Below, piece after piece: positions 10,580-22,327 of a stretch of 64,000 bases of DNA. This DNA is from Symsagittifera roscoffensis (Eukaryota; Xenacoelomorpha; Acoela; Convolutidae). Location of the stretch: positions 14,326,019 to 14,390,018 of the forward strand of contig NC_087065.1 in NCBI RefSeq assembly GCF_963678635.1, read 5' to 3'. The position numbers and the translations under genes were made by a program. The notes under the pieces are model-generated. The model was not told the DNA's origin. It made no database searches and worked only from the letters and a program-made list of their open reading frames with translations. Position 1 is the first letter of the stretch; each line of letters opens with the position of its first letter.

Positions 10580-13500
10580 ATGTTGGACACGAGTATAAAA
10601 CAAGCTCTGAATCTCTACGAGCAGAAGGAGCGAGAGAGGCGCCATGTTGAGCGACTGGAAGAGGAAAAAAGAATCAAGGACCGATATGCTCTCATGAAGA
10701 AACAGCAAAAAGGAAATAAGAAGTTAGCCCAGCGAAAATCAACTGCAAATTTGATATTGGTTGAGCAAGATTCATCAAAGAACGTCAAAAATTCTGACGC
10801 CAAGAAAGGGAAATCATTTTAATTGAGATAATAAAAGCGGGAAATCGTCATAGACAAAGGTGGATCAAAGAATTCCTTGTACAAGAATGTGGATGATGAT
10901 TTTATTTTAAATTTATGGAAAAAACACGCTGGAGTATTCAGTGGGTTCGTTCGATAATCACGTGCTTTGGCTCATGATTTTCTCAGAATCAACCCCATAT
11001 TATTGGCGTTCTCGCTGCCTTTAGAAAATTTAGAGGCATAGAATAAGGTTATATAGCCCCAAAAAATTGCAGCACCTAATCCCAATCACTGAAACTTTTG
11101 GTCAATGTGTTTTTTAAACATCATCTTTTGATCAAATTTTTAAATCGGTTAATTTATTCGCATAAAATTATTGAGAAACAAGTTTTTAAATGCACGGTAA
11201 CAATAAATATGTGCCGAAGATTTTTAGAAAAAGATTGTAAAATGTGAATAAATTGGCTGCTTCCCTTCGAAGATATGAAGATATGAAACTTTTTTTGAGA
11301 AACTTTTGACAACATATTCAATATGGGCCTCAGTATTAGGACACAAATTTGTTTTACCGCTCCCAAAAGGCGCCTATGAAAGCACACTCCTACAAAATAC
11401 TTGAATTTTGGTCAAAACCTTCCAAAAAGTGCTTCAAAACGTGAAAAAGGCTTAAAATTTTTTTATAAAAATTTGAAATCATTTGATTATGAGGCCGAAA
11501 ATTTCATCAAAAATGGGGGTCTTTGTTGTGATATGGAAGAGCTCGGAAAACCATTTGGTCGACCTCAAACAAAGAGTACACTATTTTCAATTTTTTCTTT
11601 GAAAATCCTCATTTGATAAAATCCAAAGATACGCACCTGGTGAGCTTCCTGTTTTCAAATAGCCTCTATACTTAAAGCTGATTTTATCAATATGCCTTGT
11701 ATATTATTCCTGTTATCTTTTAATTAATTTGAATTAAAATTGATTTCCAAAAGAGACCCCCGCTGAGTCACCGATTCCCGAGGAGATGAATGAAGAGGAC
11801 AAAACTAATCACGCCGAGGAGGCCAAGAGTACGAAGAGCAAGGCGGACAGAACTGGAGGTGAAGTTAACCCGGAGCACAACAAGACTCACGTGAACTTTT
11901 CGAGTGATTGCAATCGTTCATTTTTGTGAGCTTAGCTCTAACAGACAATCAAAACTAAATTGACTGGCACTAACTTTTAATTTAAAAGATAAAAATGAAC
12001 TTTTCGCTCTTGTAAACTACCACTCCATAAAAATTAACAAAATGTCTGATATGAATATCTAAAATGGCAAGAAAGCCTCAAAACTCAATGCCCAAGCCAG
12101 GGGCGGATCTAGGATTTTCTTGAGGGGGAGGGGGTGATTGTCCAAAAAAAAATCAAAAATTTTGTCAACCTTTTTTTTAGGTCGACCAAATTGATTTTCT
12201 GAGCTCTCCTACATCACTATAAAGACCCCATTTTTACCAAAGTTTCTGCGCCGCAGGCAAATTTTTGAAAAATTGGCTTAAAAGGCGTTTTTAGGCACTT
12301 TAACCAACAAATCACTTTTTTTTCGGCGCGCGCTCCCCGCTTAAAATTAGTATATTTTGGCGCCAAAGGTTCAGGGTCAGTTCAAACTTTAGGGTCAGTC
12401 AGCCAAAAATGGATATCTCAGAATAGTGCAAAGGGGGGACCCTTTGGGTTGGCAGGGGGTCGAATCCTTGAGCGGTACGGCGTCCGCCCCCCCCCCCCCC
12501 CCCTTCCTCTAAATCCGCCCCTGGCTCAAGCCAAATGGTAGGCCTTAAATGTGTGAAAGTTTTTGAAATACTGTCACAATTAAGAGTCCAAAACTGCGAG
12601 TTTTGCCGGTCTGGGGTAACTTCACCAAACTGCAGATGACAAAACATCGATCAGGTCTGGAGGTCCACCGGAGACCTTGACCCTTGACCAGCAGATGGAG
12701 TTGGAGATCAGTGCTCTGGATATGAAGTATCCGGAGCCCAATTTCAAAGAAGACAAGCATATCAAAATGTGGGTGCATGCTAAGAGGATTTTATGATTTG
12801 TTTTTATATATATCAAAACACAATTATTCTTATATCGTGAGAAACCAGTTAGAAACTTAATAAAAACTCAAAATAAAACAGATTTGAGTTAAAGTTCTTA
12901 GCAGTTGAAAATATGAAGCAAATCAGCAGCAGAACGGAAAATGTCTAATTTTTTGGCAATTTTATCACTTTAACTGAGACCATCTCAATTTCTCTTCTCA
13001 GGTGGGGAATTATTCCACCCATTACAAAAATGGACAACAACTTGGCACTAATTGCAGCTAACTGCGAGAAGTTATCACTGTCTACGAACCAAATTGAGAA
13101 GATTCAGAACCTAACCACTTTCAAGAAGCTGAAGATTCTGAACTTGGCCAGAAATAACATCAAAAACTTGGCAGGTCTCGAGGCTGTTTCGGACACTCTT
13201 GAGGAGCTGTACTGTTCCTACAACTCCATTGAAAAATTAAAACCGATAGTTAATTTGAAGAAACTCAAGGTGAGTTTCAGTTTTCTTATGATTTATTTTA
13301 AAACCAGGCACAGTGTTGATTTAAATTATGCGGACAAAACGAATAGAACGTGAGCGCGTTTTTCTGAAATTTGGTAGGCCATAGATAAAAAATGAGGAGA
13401 ACAGAACTTACAGAAAATTAGCAGAATCAATATGGTCCAATGTATTTGTACATTCCCGGCCCAAAGTTTTTTCCCGAAAGTTGTATTTGGTGTTTTGGTT

Positions 13501-15460
13501 TGGCGCCAAAACACCGGATCAATTGCTGACAAAATTAAATCAAAGTGAGCCTCTTCTGAAACAAAAAACCCATTATAATCGATTATAGTCGATTATAATC
13601 GATAATTTTTTGAAAAAATTATTTCTGCAATTTTATTGAATTATAATCCATTTTAATCGATTATAATCCATTTTTATTCAAAAAAACGTCATCGCTCCAT
13701 TTCGTTTTGTTTTGTGTGCTTTTCAGTTGGTTTCTTTTCTTGCTGTTTACTGCTAACTTTCTTACTGTTTACTGCAAGGACGGATTTAGGGGGGGGGGGG
13801 GGGGGGTGGCAGACGCCTTTTTTCAGGGATTCGACCCCCTGCCTACCCAAAGGGCTCCCCTTTTGTACTGTTTTGAGATATCCATATTTGGTTAAGGACC
13901 CTTCGGCCCTTGGCGCTAATAAAAATTAATTTTGAGGGGGAGCGCTCGCCAAAAAAAACGCTTTTAGGAAATTTTTCCAAAAAATGCCTAAAAAAGCCGT
14001 TTTAGGCATGTTTTTTCAAAAGTTTGCCTGCGGCGCACAAAAATTGACCAAAATAGGGCCCTGGTTTACTGATTTCCTACTTCTTACTGATTTTTACTGT
14101 GTTTTAATGCAGAATAGCTAAACTATAATCCATTATTTTTCATTTTTTTGTTAAATAATATTTTGATAGAAAAAGGGATTATAATCTAATATAAAGATTA
14201 TAATAGATTATAAGAGATTATAACAGATTTTCGGAAAAATTATAATCAATTATAATTGATTATAATTTACTAAATTTTCACCAAAAATGTTATCATTATA
14301 ATGGATTATAAATCGTTTAAACATCTAAAATTAGCACTTATAATTAATTATAATTTTGCCAAAAGTACGATTATAATTATGATATAAACGATTATTTTCT
14401 CTTTTTACTGAGTGCGGAAAATTTATTGATATTTGTTCAATAGCCAAAAAATTTAATTTTAAGCATATAAAATACCATTTTTATATTTAAAATCATTTAA
14501 AAATGTTTGCACAAATCTTTAGAGATTATATCTTAGATAAATTTTGTTGGGCTACATAAAAAGCTCACATTGATATAGTTTCGTCAAAAATGATCCAGTA
14601 TATCTGGCTTAACTTTTAATTGACTAAAACTTTTTAAAAAAGATCGGTTTTGGGCTAAAAATTTTGACCCGAACTTTGAAAAACACATTGCACCAATTTG
14701 AGAACGAAGCACGTTTTAAATTCTGGTTTTGTTCGTTTTGTACTGATAAATTAAATCAACACATAGAAAAAATGTACTATCAGAAACCAAACTGTTTAAA
14801 TAAAAACTCGGCTCTTTTTTCTTCCCCCCCACCTGCAAATTTTTACATGTAACTTTGCTGACCACATTGTACGATTGTAATAAAAATTTACTTACGAACT
14901 AATAAGGCCACGACAAGGGGGGAAGGAAAAAGAGCCAAAAACTCAAGAAAATTTCTAAATTCTAAGAAAAAAAATAAAAAAAACGCGGTGTTTCCAAGAA
15001 AAAACTGCAAATAAATTTTATAGTTAACAACTGGTTAAAGAAATATTATTAGTGGTGTTTTGAGAACAACGGGATATTCAATTTTTGAATATTTCCTTTT
15101 TTTAATCTTTCAATCATTTTCAAATATCCGATAATCGAGACAACCAAAAAAACTACAATTTCCTTGAATGCTACCCTGTGGGACAATTTTTGAGAAAAAT
15201 GAAGTTTGGACATTCACTCATAAAAACCGGCCGGTTTTATTGAGGCTCTGTTTCAGAAATTTGCACTGGCATGTAACTTGGTACGCGACTGGAACGAAGT
15301 GAGCAAATTAGCCGAATTGCACGAGTTGGTGGAGTTGAACATGTTTGGAAATGTGTTAGTCCAGCGGATGGAGGAGGAGGGCACGTGGAGGAAACAAGTG
15401 AGAAATCTGCTAAAAGGACTCCGCAAACTGGACAACGGAGTCCTCTTTGGAGAAGATTAA
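10580..15460 (+). CDS. DNAL1: Axonemal dynein light chain 1, N-terminally expanded
   Basis: Leucine-rich-repeat light chain that binds outer-arm dynein heavy chain in motile cilia. Exons: 10580-10759 (donor tentative), 11756-11858, 12636-12768, 13002-13269, 15257-15460; predicted 295 residues against about 190 in vertebrates. Exon 1 has the family N-terminus ([13 protein letters not shown], matching TTIKEALARWEEK) and then a charged coiled-coil-like stretch. Exons 2-3 add an acidic, lysine-rich, proline-containing segment absent from the vertebrate protein. From residue ~140 the match is close: [43 protein letters not shown], then [15 protein letters not shown] in exon 5. Introns after exon 2 (phase 1), exon 3 (phase 2) and exon 4 (phase 0) keep the frame. 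The exon 1 donor could be GTTGAG at 10760 or GTCAAA at about 10787. Introns hold MITEs. The LRR part is certain; the linker needs transcript support. Confidence 0.88.
11390..11640 (+). mobile_element. Decayed relative of the poly-G MITE in DNAL1 intron 1
   Basis: Shares internal blocks with the MITEs (CTTCCAAAAAGTGC, a GAGCTCGGAAA and GGTCGACCTCAAAC block, and a final AAAATCC then ACCTGG) but has no clean terminal repeats or poly-G tract. Interpreted as an old copy. Confidence 0.5.
12098..12523 (-). mobile_element. hAT-type MITE with poly-G tract (copy 2, DNAL1 intron 2)
   Basis: 426-bp element starting CAGGGGCGGATCTAGG and ending CCGCCCCTG, in the opposite orientation to the copy at 1822 (its C-run of about 17 is at the right end). 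The flanking 8-mers GCCCAAGC (12090-12097) and GCTCAAGC (12524-12531) differ at one base, consistent with an aged 8-bp target duplication. It lies in the 777-bp intron 2 of DNAL1. Confidence 0.85.
13572..13677. repeat. TATAATCGATTATA low-complexity array (left part)
   Basis: Several copies of ATTATAATCGATTATA-like palindromic words follow each other. The same word type recurs at 14155-14392, on the other side of the MITE at 13775, and more weakly around 7735-7830, 8740-8850 and 9340-9470. Confidence 0.65.
13775..14063 (+). mobile_element. hAT-type MITE with poly-G tract (copy 3, DNAL1 intron 4)
   Basis: 289-bp element starting CAAGGACGGATTTAGG followed by a G-run of about 18 and ending GGGCCCTG. 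It is flanked by a perfect 8-bp duplication GTTTACTG (13767-13774 and 14064-14071). The right part lacks the C-rich terminal block seen in copy 1, so it is a shortened variant. Confidence 0.85.
14155..14392. repeat. TATAATC low-complexity array (right part)
   Basis: Dense GATTATAAT and ATTATAATTGATTATAAT words in DNAL1 intron 4, matching the array at 13572-13677. With that array it surrounds the MITE at 13775-14063, so the MITE probably inserted into or beside one longer AT-rich repeat. Confidence 0.6.
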
Positions 15461-18439
15461 CAACAGACGGCATTGGCTCAATAATTCAAGAGAGGTCTCC
15501 GCGACTCCATCGGCAATTAGAATGAAACTATAGATTAAATGGATCGAATAAGCTTTCAAATTTATTTCACTGTCAGTGTCAAAATGAAAAAACTAAAATG
15601 ATATTTTAAAACCCATTTTTTCGAATTGGGTTAATTGTAGACACAACAAGAAGCTAAAAATTACATGGTGCAAAACATTATGCTAACCTCGGAATGAACA
15701 TTTCTTAGAAATCGGTCTTTTTCGGTTCAAATTGTCCGAACGAAAATTTAGCAAAATTACCAGGACACCAGTAATTTTGGCAATTTTTCTGACGTTATGC
15801 AACCTTTGTTAAACTTTGTTGAGCTCTGATAATAGAATCTGATTTCTAATCAAGAGTGTATGTTTCATCTAAATTGTCTAAAATTTGCCTGAATTGCTAC
15901 TGCTTGATTTTTGAGCGAATAAATCGAGATTACAATGCCCTTTTTTGGGTGAAATTGAGGAAGCCAATTTCTCAAAAAAATATGATAACCAAGTTTGAGA
16001 GAAGGGGGTTGAGAAATTAGACGATAAGCAAATTAAACGAAAGCACTTAAAAGGAAATTAGACGATTTTACATAACTGCAATTGTGAGAATATAGACGAA
16101 AATGAGAGAGAATAAAATTGTTTGCAGACAGCAATTAAATTTCGGCGTCCAAAAACTTTACATGTCAATCATGCATATTTCATTCAATTCAAAACTCTCC
16201 TGATATTCGGATTTGACATTTTATGTTCATTTAAAGTAATTGTTTTGATAGGTATTATCACTTTATGTTCTTTTTGTATTTGTTAAACTTGATTCCTCAG
16301 AAAAAAAAAATTTGGGCCCTTTCCTTTTCATAGTTTTTTGTCTAAAATGCCAGATCTGTAAAAAATTTTTTGTCTAATTTCGTTTTTGTAGCATCTGTCT
16401 AATTTGCTTATCGTCTAATTTCCTAGGCCCGTTTTATTTGTTTTAAACAGATAATTTTAATCCGCCTTTTATAGCTGTGAGCATTTTTATGATGCAAAGC
16501 AAACAAACAAATTCTCGAGATTTAATATTGAAGAGAAATATCGGTTGCAGGTTTTCATTGTAAGCCGCTTGCCCAAAAAACTCCACTGTGGACTGTCGGT
16601 AATTCTACATGAATAAAGAAACAAATGGCGGTAATTGCTCTCAGATTTGTTATTCTAAAAAATGCGCAAAAGTGTTTAGACCTGACTGAAAAGATGCATT
16701 CAACTTTCTCTAAGAATTTTTTAAATTTAAAATAAATTAGGTTTCTGACGAAAATATTTAGCGCGTATGTCATACAGCGGCCGCAGATTTTTTAAAAACT
16801 ATTTCAATAATATTAAAAAAAAAATTATGATACGACTTCAAAAACTAGTTAGCCTCATAACATTAGGAAATAAAAGTTGAGAATACGTTTTGCTAAAATT
16901 TTATCGACTGCACTTGTATTTTTTCACATTCAACTTGAATAACTATCTCGAAGACAATTTCGTCCTAAGTTTCAGGAACTATATGGTACAAAGTTTCATA
17001 TAAGAAATATCTAAGACATACATTTTGGCAAGAAACAATAACTTGCAATTCTATTGTCGTCAAAAGTATTAAAAAAATGGTTAATCAAAATGCATGAACT
17101 ATAGACGCTTCTAGCTATCCCAGGTAATTTTTGTAAAAGACCTGAAAAATTAAAGTTAAACTTTAGGTACCAACACTGGTTAAATCTTTTGAACAAAAAA
17201 AACGCATATAGCAAAAACAACCAATTTTGAGCATGTGTCAATGAAAGCATCCAAGAAAAAATAAAAAAGGTGAGCTAATCAACTTTTGACTTTCTGCGGA
17301 AAAAAATCAAAACGTTTGTTCCTTGGTATTTCCTTTTGTCTAATGAAAAGTGAAAAAAAAAATTTAGGATAATTTTAAGTTTCTCATAAAACCTTTTTAA
17401 CAAAAAAAATAGAATTGCAAATTTAATCTCAGCTATGGGATCTTTTCTTTTCACCTATATTTCATCGTCTTTTTTTTAAAGCCAATATAACAGTTTAATA
17501 ACTGCAAAGCGTTTGACTCAACGGTTGTGAGCACATGTTTTATGCATACTTTTCATCTTTCTATCGTTCATAAAGTCAAAAGGGCTCTTTCCAGTCTCCC
17601 TCCCCTCGGAATATTACAACATGAAGTGTTGTTGAAAATTTTTTCAAAAAACATTTATGTGCAAAGTTTGGAAGAAAATTTTTCACTTGTTCACGCTCAC
17701 ACTTTTAATTGCAGTGAAGAGCATCAAAAATCATTTTAAATAGTCTTCCATAAATAAAATTTCAGAAAAAACTCAAAGATGGAAAATAGCCTCAGCAAGC
17801 AAACAAAACAAGAGAGTTTATTTTCGACCGAAAACACCGGAGCATCTCGAAGTTTTTGCTGCTTTATAATGTATCTTCCAATAACTTCCACTTGAGATGG
17901 CAAATCTAGCGGTCTTTTTCAGCTTCCTCTCAAATTTGAGTTCAAGATTTTCTTGTTTAAAAAGTTTTTGAGAAACTTTTCCTTGTTCTTTCACAACAAG
18001 CAAACATTTTTCCGACTGAACATGCTCTGAAGATGCCTTCTGAACTATTTACTTAAACAATTTGTGATCTGATCTTAATTTGATTGATTTGTTTTCAGCT
18101 ACTGATTTGTATAAGCCGTTCTAACACGATATCAAGTTTCAGCTATTTTCGACAAAAAAATTCATTGTATTTTTTATCATTTCGCCAACTATGGCACTTT
18201 ATATTCACAATGACCCATTAGTATTTCGGAAACTGGCATGCGATTTACTCGGGTCGAGGTCTGCGACTTATTCCCAGACATTAGAAGTCGCATCACGTCG
18301 CGCCTAAAACCAGGCCAAAATTTCAAGCTAGCGACTAGATTTAAAGTCGCGGAAGTCTGAACAAGAGCCCGCAAAAGTCGCAAGATGGGTCGTGAATGTT
18401 AGAATATCAACATAACAAAACTTGATCGCGAAAGTCTGG
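15461..18439. other. Intergenic region without recognised genes
   Basis: About 3 kb following DNAL1. An ATTAAA hexamer at about 15534 may serve DNAL1 polyadenylation. No coding homology, RNA gene or clean repeat boundary was recognised; the open frames present are short, AT-rich and lack domain features. Confidence 0.45.
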
Positions 18440-18700
18440 AAAGAGAATGGCTTTTTATCCACTTCCCCTTTTAAGTTACTTATTTTATACTTGTTTTGTA
18501 CGTGTGTTATCATGGCTAAATGGTGATGTTACGATGTAGAACATGCAGAAAAAGTCTGTGCACAATTGTTAGTGCGTTTACTATGCCAAGTTTCATTGCA
18601 TTTTGATAATGTTGAAGTACTTCTAAAAATCAAAATTGAAAAACCAGCGGGGTGGGGGTGTAAAAGAGTTTCAGACGTTTGGTCACGTAGTCGCGACAAT
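18440..18700 (+). repeat. Dispersed repeat, copy A (pairs with 20750-21010)
   Basis: Begins with a CTCCACTTCCCCTTT-like block and continues through ATGGCTAAATGGTGATGTTACGATGTA, ATGCAGAAAAAGTCTGTGCA and a final TCAGACGTTTGGTC. The same order of blocks is found at 20750-21010 with roughly 80 percent similarity by eye. Part of the frame is Cys-rich (RCKTCKK in the second copy), but both copies have stops. Family not identified. Confidence 0.7.
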
Positions 18701-18811
18701 GTAAAATTAGGAAGTGTGTTAAAACAAGGCAAAAACACATTTCAAAACAGAAAATATAAAATAGTGTTTTTTATTTTATAATTTTTCCTCTAAAATTAGG
18801 GTTGTGTGGGA

Positions 18812-19216
18812 CAGGGGCGCATCTTCAGTTTTCTCGAAAATTTGGGCGAGGGAGGGGGAGGGTAGTTTGGCCTACGGATTTTCAAATAGGCCGACCAAAT
18901 TGATTTCCGAGCTCTTAAAAGGCCTTGTTTTGACCAAACTTTCTGAGCTGCAGGCAAACTTTTGAAAAACAGGCCAAAAAAGGCGTTTTCAGGCATTTTT
19001 TAAAAAAAATTTAAACCCAAAAATTGCCATTTTTTGGTGTGTTTCCCCCTTAAAGTTAATACATATTGGTTCCAAAAGGCGCGTTTAGAAAGATTTTAGT
19101 TTCCGTTAGCCAAAAATGGATATCTCAAAGTAGTACAAAGACGCGACCTTTTGGGCCGACAGGGAGCTGAATCCTGAAGGGCGGGGCGTTTACCCCCACC
19201 CCTAAATCCGCTCCTG
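18812..19216 (-). mobile_element. Poly-G MITE family member, degenerate (copy 4)
   Basis: Starts CAGGGGCGCATCT and ends AAATCCGCTCCTG, with the internal blocks of the family (GAGCTCTTAAAAGGCC, GGCGTTTTCAGGC, CCAAAAATGGATATCTCA). The G/C tracts are shorter and the flanking 8-mers no longer match, so this is an older insertion. Confidence 0.75.
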
Positions 19217-19260
19217 GCCTGACACTTGAACCGCGGCCACAGGGGTATCAGAATGGGAAA

Positions 19261-19746
19261 GAGGCAAAAATTTACAAAAAAAATAAATTTCTAACATTTA
19301 TGATTTTAGAAATCTTGAACTGAGGAAATTGAAAAACGGATAAATAATGGCTTCGTTCCGACCGAGAAAAAGTCTTTCTTTGACAAAAACATAAGAATGA
19401 AAGAGTCGGCAGATGAGAAGAGTTATTTTTGCGGCGGGACTGTGATCTCAGACTCAGCTGTTTCGACGAATGCAAATTGTTCCTTTAAGCGTGGTCGAAT
19501 TGCAGAGGGACCTACAAACTCTGATTTGTTTTCAAGTTTACCGCAGTTTAATTGATCCCTTTCTCTTTCTATTTCATTCAAAATGAAAATGAGTTGTTTA
19601 ATTTAAAAATTAACAAGAAAAATGAAACGATCACATTTTTTTGCAAGTTTGCAAAAGGGAAGAGTTTTTTTTTCCGATTGGACATACTCTAAATTTCCGT
19701 CCCTCCAGAACGAACATGTAATAAAAGAGCCCTATTTAAAAAATTT
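19261..19746 (+). pseudogene. Decayed serine-protease exon in a repeat, copy 1
   Basis: One frame reads RINNGFVPTEKK, then YFCGGTVISDSAV and TNANC. This matches the start of a trypsin-fold domain: the activation site (usually R-IVGG), the FCGGxLIS strand and the segment around the catalytic histidine (usually TAAHC). The histidine is asparagine here and the IVGG motif is INNG, and there is no remainder of the protease. A near-identical ~490-bp unit lies at 20208-20696. I read this as a non-functional exon fragment carried in a duplicated repeat. Confidence 0.6.
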
Positions 19747-20207
19747 GCATTATCGCTGTCAAAAAGTTTGGAAATTTTGTATGGCGAGCAAAGTAAAAAC
19801 AGTGAAAAGATTTGTTCTTCCTACTCATTATCGTTAAATTACGCGTTCAGCCATAATAGCAGGTAAAATAAGTGGGGAACTTGAATCGCACCCATCATGC
19901 ATACAGCCATAAAAGAACTTAAGACAACTGAGAAAATGAAAAGTTAGTAAAGTGAGGGGAGCGGAAAGGAGTTCAGCAGTCTTTTTTCTATTCTCATTTG
20001 TGTTTAATATTAATTGTTGAATTTTTCTTCATCGTTAAAGCAATGAATTTTCTATCTTTTTTCTTTTTCCAGTCACCTCTTAAAAGCCTCCAGTTCTTGA
20101 TATAACAAACGAGTACGATGTATTCCACGGGTAGGTATGCAGACCAAAGATGTTTAAACTGAGCTAATAAGCATATATGTCAACTATCCCTATAATTGGA
20201 CATTGCG

Positions 20208-20696
20208 AGCAAAAATTTACAAAAAAAAAATTAAATTTTTAACATTTACGATTTTAAAAATCTTCAACTGTGAGGAAATTGAAAAACGGAAGAACGGATA
20301 AATATTGGCTTCGTTCCGACAGAGAAAAGGTCTTTCTTTGGCAAAAACATAAGAATGAAAGAGTCGGCAGATGAGAAGAGTTATTTTTGCGGCGGGACTG
20401 TGATCTCAGACTCAGCTGTTGCAACGAATGCAAATTGTTTCTTTAAGCGTGGTCGAATTGCAGAGGGACCAACAAGTTCTGATTTATTTTCAAGTTTACC
20501 TCAGTTTAATTTATCCATTTCTCTTTTTATTTCATTCAAAAGGAAATGAGCTGTTTTATTCAAAAATTTACAAGCAAAATGAAACGATCTAATTTTTTTT
20601 GCAAATTTGCAAAAGTTTTTTTTTCCGGTTGGACATACTCTAAATTTCCGTCCCTCCAGAGCATGTATTTAAAGAGCCCTATTTAAAAAATTTGTC
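20208..20696 (+). pseudogene. Decayed serine-protease exon in a repeat, copy 2
   Basis: Second copy of the unit at 19261-19746, matching over nearly its whole length including the AAAGAGCCCTATTTAAAAAA tail. It reads RINIGFVPTEKR, then YFCGGTVISDSAV and TNANC, again without the catalytic histidine. Small indels separate the two copies, for example an extra GAAGAACG upstream of the RIN motif. Confidence 0.6.
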
Positions 20697-20749
20697 AACT
20701 GATCATAATTTGATTGATTTGTTTTCAACAACTGTGCATGAGAAACAGA

Positions 20750-21010
20750 AAGCCTTTTTTCTCCACTTCCCCTTTCCCACTTTCAAATTACTTATTTTTA
20801 TACTTGTTTTATACGTTTATTACTATGGCTAAATGGGTGATGTTACGATGTAAAACATGCAAAAAAAAATCTGTGCACAATTGTTGTTGTGTTCACCATG
20901 CCAAGTTACTTTGCATTGTGACAATGTTGAAGTAGTTTGAAAATTCAAAACTGAAAGGTGAGCGGAAGGGGGTGTGAAAAATAGTCTCAGACGTTTGGTC
21001 GGCCCTTTTC
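20750..21010 (+). repeat. Dispersed repeat, copy B (pairs with 18440-18700)
   Basis: Same block order as the 18440-18700 copy, ending with TCAGACGTTTGGTC. It directly follows the second protease-exon unit, and a GATTTGTTTTCA block shared with 18090 precedes it, so these fragments may be parts of one larger mobile sequence. Confidence 0.65.
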
Positions 21011-22258
21011 CACCCTTCCCACTCACACATTTAATATTTTAGGTTTTAATAACTAATTTAACGTTGTCATAATCCAATGTGAACAAACTAATAATCAATA
21101 CAAATATAGGGAAGTTTCGTAGTTTCATTAAAAAAAACAATCATCGTCGAAAGTGGTTTTACCCGAGTTGACCACCCTACAGAAAAAAATCTCCTATCTT
21201 AGGATTTCTTATAAGATTTATATGAAATGTTTGCTATCTTACAACTTTCTTAAAACTTAAAACAAATAATTTCAGTATTGGAAATTTTCATTTTTTTTCA
21301 AATTTATAAAAAAAATTTCAGATAGGGGCTATAAAATATGCATTTCGAAAAAATTCGGAAGCTAAAAATTTGATTTTTTTTCAATTTAACTCCTAATTAT
21401 GCGTTTTTAGTGGTTTTTAATTAACTTGGAGACAACAAAAATTCAACTTCGACGAATCTCGTCATATAGCGTGTTGTAGTGGGGTTTAGGTATATATAGA
21501 CAAAATTTCTAGTTATCAGCAAATAAACTTAATAAAATGTCACAAGGGTATCTTGTAACATTCGTAGAGCCTAATTTTGTAAGACGTTTTAAGATTCCTA
21601 TAAAGCAAGTTCTAAGATAGAGACTTTTGGTCAACCCGGTTACATTCTGAGCATTACTTTGAGTTTTTTTTAACGTTTTTTTTTTTCAAATTTCATAGTT
21701 GATTTACTTGTTATTATGGTCACACTGCGCAGAAAAAACTTTTTATCATTTTTTAAGACTACGGCCGGAATATTCTGTGCTACTTGCGCAGTAATTGGCT
21801 ATCCTTGTTTTACGTGTATATTGCTCGGGCAGCTTAAGCTGACTCCTGGGGGGAAAATCAGCGCGTCACTAGAGAACCAGTCAGCTCAAATACATGGTAT
21901 TTTTGAATTATTAAGATCAAAGGGTCTTCTGTACTAGGTAGAAATAAATCAAAATATTTATATTTTTCGCGTATTTAAGTAGTAGTTAAATTAAACACGA
22001 ACAGCAAGAAATGTGAACCTCGAGTTCCCATTACGCATCCTCATCAGTAAAAATCTAACAATTTCATCAGCAAATTCATCACTTTATATGAATCCTCTAG
22101 AAAAAAACTGCAAAGATCATAATTGTGTGCTTCTGACGGAAGGAGCAAACCATTTTATTTCGAATTTTACTTATTTATTTATTACGAAATAAATTCAGCA
22201 TCTGGTCGGTCATTAATATATTTAAGAAACTTATCGCATAAGTTTATAACTTCTCAAG
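21011..22258. other. Non-coding region 3' of carrier copy 2
   Basis: AT-rich, without a recognised gene. One reverse-oriented copy of the short GGTTACTGTGC-type repeat is at about 21761-21807; the open frame across 21716-21937 owes part of its sequence to this repeat and shows no domain. Confidence 0.5.
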
Positions 22259-22264
22259 TTTATT
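22259..22264 (-). terminator. Polyadenylation signal of carrier copy 2
   Basis: AATAAA on the minus strand, about 65 bases past the stop codon of the carrier gene. Confidence 0.55.
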
Positions 22265-22327
22265 CAATGAATAACAAATTAGCTTCAGCATCTGGTTCAC
22301 GATATTACAAAAAGAAAAACAAGATGT

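Noticed and set aside
21716-21937. Possible small membrane protein starting MVTLRRKNFLSFF
   Set aside because: Part of the frame is the short dispersed GGTTACTGTGC-type repeat seen near 55183 and elsewhere; no independent support.
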